A stretch of DNA of 23,771 bases, taken from contig JANXSE010000342.1 of NCBI GenBank assembly GCA_025356695.1, positions 1 to 23,771 of the forward strand, in the 5' to 3' direction. The notes below the pieces were generated by a model. That model had not been told where the DNA came from. It worked only from the letters and a program-made list of their open reading frames with translations, and did not search any database. Made by a program: the position numbers and the translations under genes. This DNA comes from Betaproteobacteria bacterium (lineage in GTDB: Bacteria; Pseudomonadota; Gammaproteobacteria; Burkholderiales; SG8-41). Positions 21,707 through 23,771 of this stretch are shown in pieces (within the stretch, counting starts at the first letter, position 1; each line of letters opens with the position of its first letter).

Positions 21707-22972
21707 TCAAGCAGCGGGCAGTTCGAGCAGACCGGCCCACCACTGAAATTTGCCGCCGAGTTCGACATCGTATTTGCGCACGAAGTCGAGCCGGCCGTCG
21801 GCGCCGATGCGAAACACACTCAGCGCCGCCGGCACGTAACGCAGCTCGTTGCCCTCGCGCACCCACATGTCAACGATGCTGGCGGCGATCAGCAGGCGTC
21901 CGCCGGGATCGATCGAAAAGGTGCGCACGTGGTAGCTGCGCGGATCGGCGTTCTGGATGAGCGTCGGCTCACCGCTGGCGGCGTCGATCGAATACACCGC
22001 TATGCTGTTCTGGCCGCCGCGGAATACCTGTTTGCCGTTGAATTCGAGTGTGCTGTTGGCGCGGTTCGACACGTAGACGAAGCGCCCGCTCGGATGCACA
22101 TGGATCGGTCCCGCACCTTGCGGCAGATGTTCGTCCTGTTTTGCGGCCAGCGTGGTCTTGATGAACGCCGGTTCGGCGGCGATGCCGTCGCCCTGCAGGC
22201 GGTGCATATGCAACTGGTTCTGGCGTTCGACCGAAACGTAGACCCACGGTTGCGTGCGATGGAAATCCAGATGGCGCGGCCCGTAACCGAGGCCGCCGCG
22301 CCCGCCGACTGCCACCGATGTGCCGGGCGAAAGCACGCCATCCTTGAAATTGTAGATCTTCAATGCGCCGGGATCCTCGCCTTTGCCGTTTTCAGGATTG
22401 TTGCCGCGGGTCGGGAAATACACCGTGCGGTTCGACGGTGAGGTCAGGATCTGGTGCGCGAATATTCCGGTGTCGAGTTTGGCCGGTTGCGCGACCAATG
22501 TGCCGAGCGTGCCGTCAGCATTGATGCGGTGCACGGTGAGGCTGCTCGGGTTGTTGTAGGCGGTCAGCGCATAACTGCCGCTGGCATCGACGCTGTTGTG
22601 GATCGGCCGTGCCGTCAGCGCCTGCGCCTCGCCATGCATCTGCAGATCGCCATCGGCGCCGATACGCACCGCACAGAGACGATGCACCTTGCCCGGCACC
22701 GTAGCATTGCCCGAGGCGCTGTCGCTGGTCGAAACGTAGAGGTAACGGCGCGACGGGTGCGGCCACACATACTGGATGTTCGAGGGCATCGCCAGCGCGG
22801 GCCGCGGCGTCAACGCGGCATTTTCAACATCCACGTCAAACGGCCGCAACTGGTTACCCACGCCCTGATAAAGGACGACGCGTTTGTTGTTGTCGCCAGA
22901 TGTCGTAGCGCAACCGAAGAGCGGGGTGGCGGCGATGCCTGCGAGTGCGGTGTTAAAGGTACGACGGTCCAT
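21707..22972 (-). CDS. Lactonase-type (6-phosphogluconolactonase-like) seven-bladed beta-propeller, exported
   Basis: A 421-residue protein of the lactonase/YbhE-like propeller family, whose members include 6-phosphogluconolactonase and muconate-cycloisomerase-like propellers. The N-terminus MDRRTFNTALAGIAATPLFGC combines a twin-arginine-like RRTF with a lipobox (Cys21), so it is probably an exported lipoprotein rather than a cytosolic sugar enzyme. Blades are visible as repeated segments such as VWPHPSRRYLYVSTSD, HQILTSPSNRTVYFPTRG, RHLDFHRTQPWVYVSVERQNQ, IHVHPSGRFVYVSNRAN and RTFSIDPGGRLLIAAS. The histidines and arginines in these turns could form the active site. It is 46 bases downstream of the beta-lactamase-family gene on the same strand. 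The substrate is not known. Confidence 0.85.
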   Translation of the reverse strand: MDRRTFNTALAGIAATPLFGCATTSGDNNKRVVLYQGVGNQLRPFDVDVENAALTPRPALAMPSNIQYVWPHPSRRYLYVSTSDSASGNATVPGKVHRLCAVRIGADGDLQMHGEAQALTARPIHNSVDASGSYALTAYNNPSSLTVHRINADGTLGTLVAQPAKLDTGIFAHQILTSPSNRTVYFPTRGNNPENGKGEDPGALKIYNFKDGVLSPGTSVAVGGRGGLGYGPRHLDFHRTQPWVYVSVERQNQLHMHRLQGDGIAAEPAFIKTTLAAKQDEHLPQGAGPIHVHPSGRFVYVSNRANSTLEFNGKQVFRGGQNSIAVYSIDAASGEPTLIQNADPRSYHVRTFSIDPGGRLLIAASIVDMWVREGNELRYVPAALSVFRIGADGRLDFVRKYDVELGGKFQWWAGLLELPAA

Positions 22973-23018
22973 GGCGTTCTCCCGGTCGGATCAGCTGGTT
23001 GAACAATTGAAAAAGGTG

Positions 23019-23771
23019 TTAACGCACCATCGCGCCGTAGACCAGCGACGCAATTTGTTCGCGGTAATACTTGCGGATCTCGCCCGGCCCGACCGACATG
23101 ACGACGACGACCAGTTGTTCCTTCGGATCCGCCCAGAAGATGGTGCCATTGGCGCCGTTCCAGGTGTAATCGCCGACCGAACCGTTGGTGGCGGCCACCC
23201 CGGGTTCGGTGCGCACGGCAACACCGAGACCGAAACCGTAACCGTCGCGGCCCGCTTCGGTACCGGCGACAAAGTTCTTGATGTTTTTGCCGAGTTGATC
23301 GGAGGTCATCAGGCGCACCGTCTTCGGGCTGAGTATGCGCACGCCGTCGAGCACGCCGCCGTTCAACAGCATCTGGCCGAAGCGGATGTAATCGGCCGCC
23401 GTGCTGTAGGCGCAGGAGCCGGCGCAGTCGAATTTCGGCTGCTGTTTGTAGATGCCGATTTCCTGCGGTTTGCCGCTGATCGGATCAACGGCCAGGGCCT
23501 GCGCGAGGCGGCCGCGCTTTTCCGCCGCCAGCCTGAAGGTGGTGTCGCGCATGCCGAGTTTCGACCAGACGCGTTCCGCCGATGCTTCACCGAGCGACTT
23601 GCCGGTGATTTTTTCGACGACGAGGCCCAGCACGTCGATCGAAAAACCGTAGTCCCATTGGCTGCCCGGCTGGAACAGCAGCGGTGTCTTTGCCAGCGTG
23701 TCGAGAAACTCCGGGCCGTACATGGCGAATGCGGCAGCCGCAGACGAAGCCGGCCACAGTTTGTGTATGGG
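23019..23771 (-). CDS. Serine beta-lactamase-family hydrolase, C-terminal 250 residues (N-terminus outside window)
   Basis: This is the C-terminal part of a class C beta-lactamase-like/esterase-type serine hydrolase. The frame is open to the right edge of the window. PGSQWDYGFSIDVLGLVVEKITGKSL holds the catalytic-Tyr region. The AGSCAYSTAADYIRFGQMLLNGG and LLSP/ILSPKTVRLMTSDQL segments are typical of the EstB-like branch. The SxxK nucleophile motif lies beyond the window. The C-terminal NGSVGDYTWNGANGTIFWADPKEQLVVVVM carries the third motif region, with G-x-x-G in place of KTG. It is likely an exported or periplasmic esterase; true antibiotic resistance is not implied. It is upstream of the lactonase-type propeller, probably in one transcript. 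Confidence 0.88.
   Translation of the reverse strand, partial: PIHKLWPASSAAAAFAMYGPEFLDTLAKTPLLFQPGSQWDYGFSIDVLGLVVEKITGKSLGEASAERVWSKLGMRDTTFRLAAEKRGRLAQALAVDPISGKPQEIGIYKQQPKFDCAGSCAYSTAADYIRFGQMLLNGGVLDGVRILSPKTVRLMTSDQLGKNIKNFVAGTEAGRDGYGFGLGVAVRTEPGVAATNGSVGDYTWNGANGTIFWADPKEQLVVVVMSVGPGEIRKYYREQIASLVYGAMVR

Noticed and set aside
23019..23771. Antibiotic-resistance beta-lactamase
   Set aside because: The visible motifs fit the broad esterase/beta-lactamase-like family; the nucleophile region is outside the window and nothing points to resistance.

Overview
The window is high-GC DNA with tight gene packing and strong GGAG-type ribosome binding sites. Two orphan receptors of the Bug/TctC (tripartite tricarboxylate transporter) family, a TcuA-like flavoprotein, and repeated DUF6152 and DUF6644 genes point to a betaproteobacterium, probably of the Burkholderiales type. 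This assignment is inference from gene content. I see no rRNA, tRNA, CRISPR array, integrase or transposase. No gene-free stretch exceeds 300 bases; the longest (about 230 bases, 11985-12215) holds a promoter-like site and a hairpin with a T-run.

Layout. Positions 1-603 (-): start of an aldo/keto reductase that runs off the left edge. Positions 711-4099 (+): Bug receptor, TcuA-like FAD dehydrogenase and an amino-acid-type solute-binding lipoprotein, with GC-rich palindromic repeats between the first two. Positions 4106-5158 (-): a short ClpX-like AAA+ ATPase without the zinc-binding domain and with altered pore loops. Positions 5242-11984 (-): a seven-gene same-strand run, listed in transcription order as TonB-dependent siderophore-type receptor, PepSY membrane protein, cytochrome c'-like lipoprotein, two tandem DUF6644 membrane proteins, a 277-aa exported 'LPDWSGIW' protein and a DUF6152 protein, closed by a hairpin terminator. 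Positions 12216-13322 (+): ACMSD-like amidohydrolase. Positions 13445-14239 (-): carboxymuconolactone decarboxylase-family protein, divergent from a YCII-domain protein at 14383-14685 (+). Positions 14706-15023 (-): unknown small protein. Positions 15067-17478 (-): two exported NHL beta-propeller proteins. Positions 17638-18198 (+): OsmC-like gene with an in-frame TGA. Positions 18294-20157 (+): alpha/beta-hydrolase with no nucleophile serine, then a second Bug receptor. Positions 20342-21631 (+): a second copy of the LPDWSGIW/DUF6152 pair. Positions 21707-22972 (-): lactonase-type beta-propeller. Positions 23019-23771 (-): serine beta-lactamase-family hydrolase cut by the right edge.

The strongest discovery candidate is the OsmC-like gene. 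Its reading frame is interrupted only by a TGA where the family carries its first redox cysteine. The downstream half keeps the second cysteine and has no ribosome binding site of its own. A hairpin with a bulged U and a G-G-U apex lies at the distance from the TGA expected of a bacterial SECIS element. I read it as a candidate selenoprotein; a nonsense mutation or sequencing error remains the alternative.

The rest of the window looks like periplasm-centred catabolism and redox chemistry: binding proteins for small acids, exported beta-propellers, a cytochrome and membrane proteins of unknown function, and aromatic-acid-type enzymes. The duplicated LPDWSGIW/DUF6152 pair, with a shared promoter-like spacing upstream of both copies, suggests a conserved two-gene module of unknown role.
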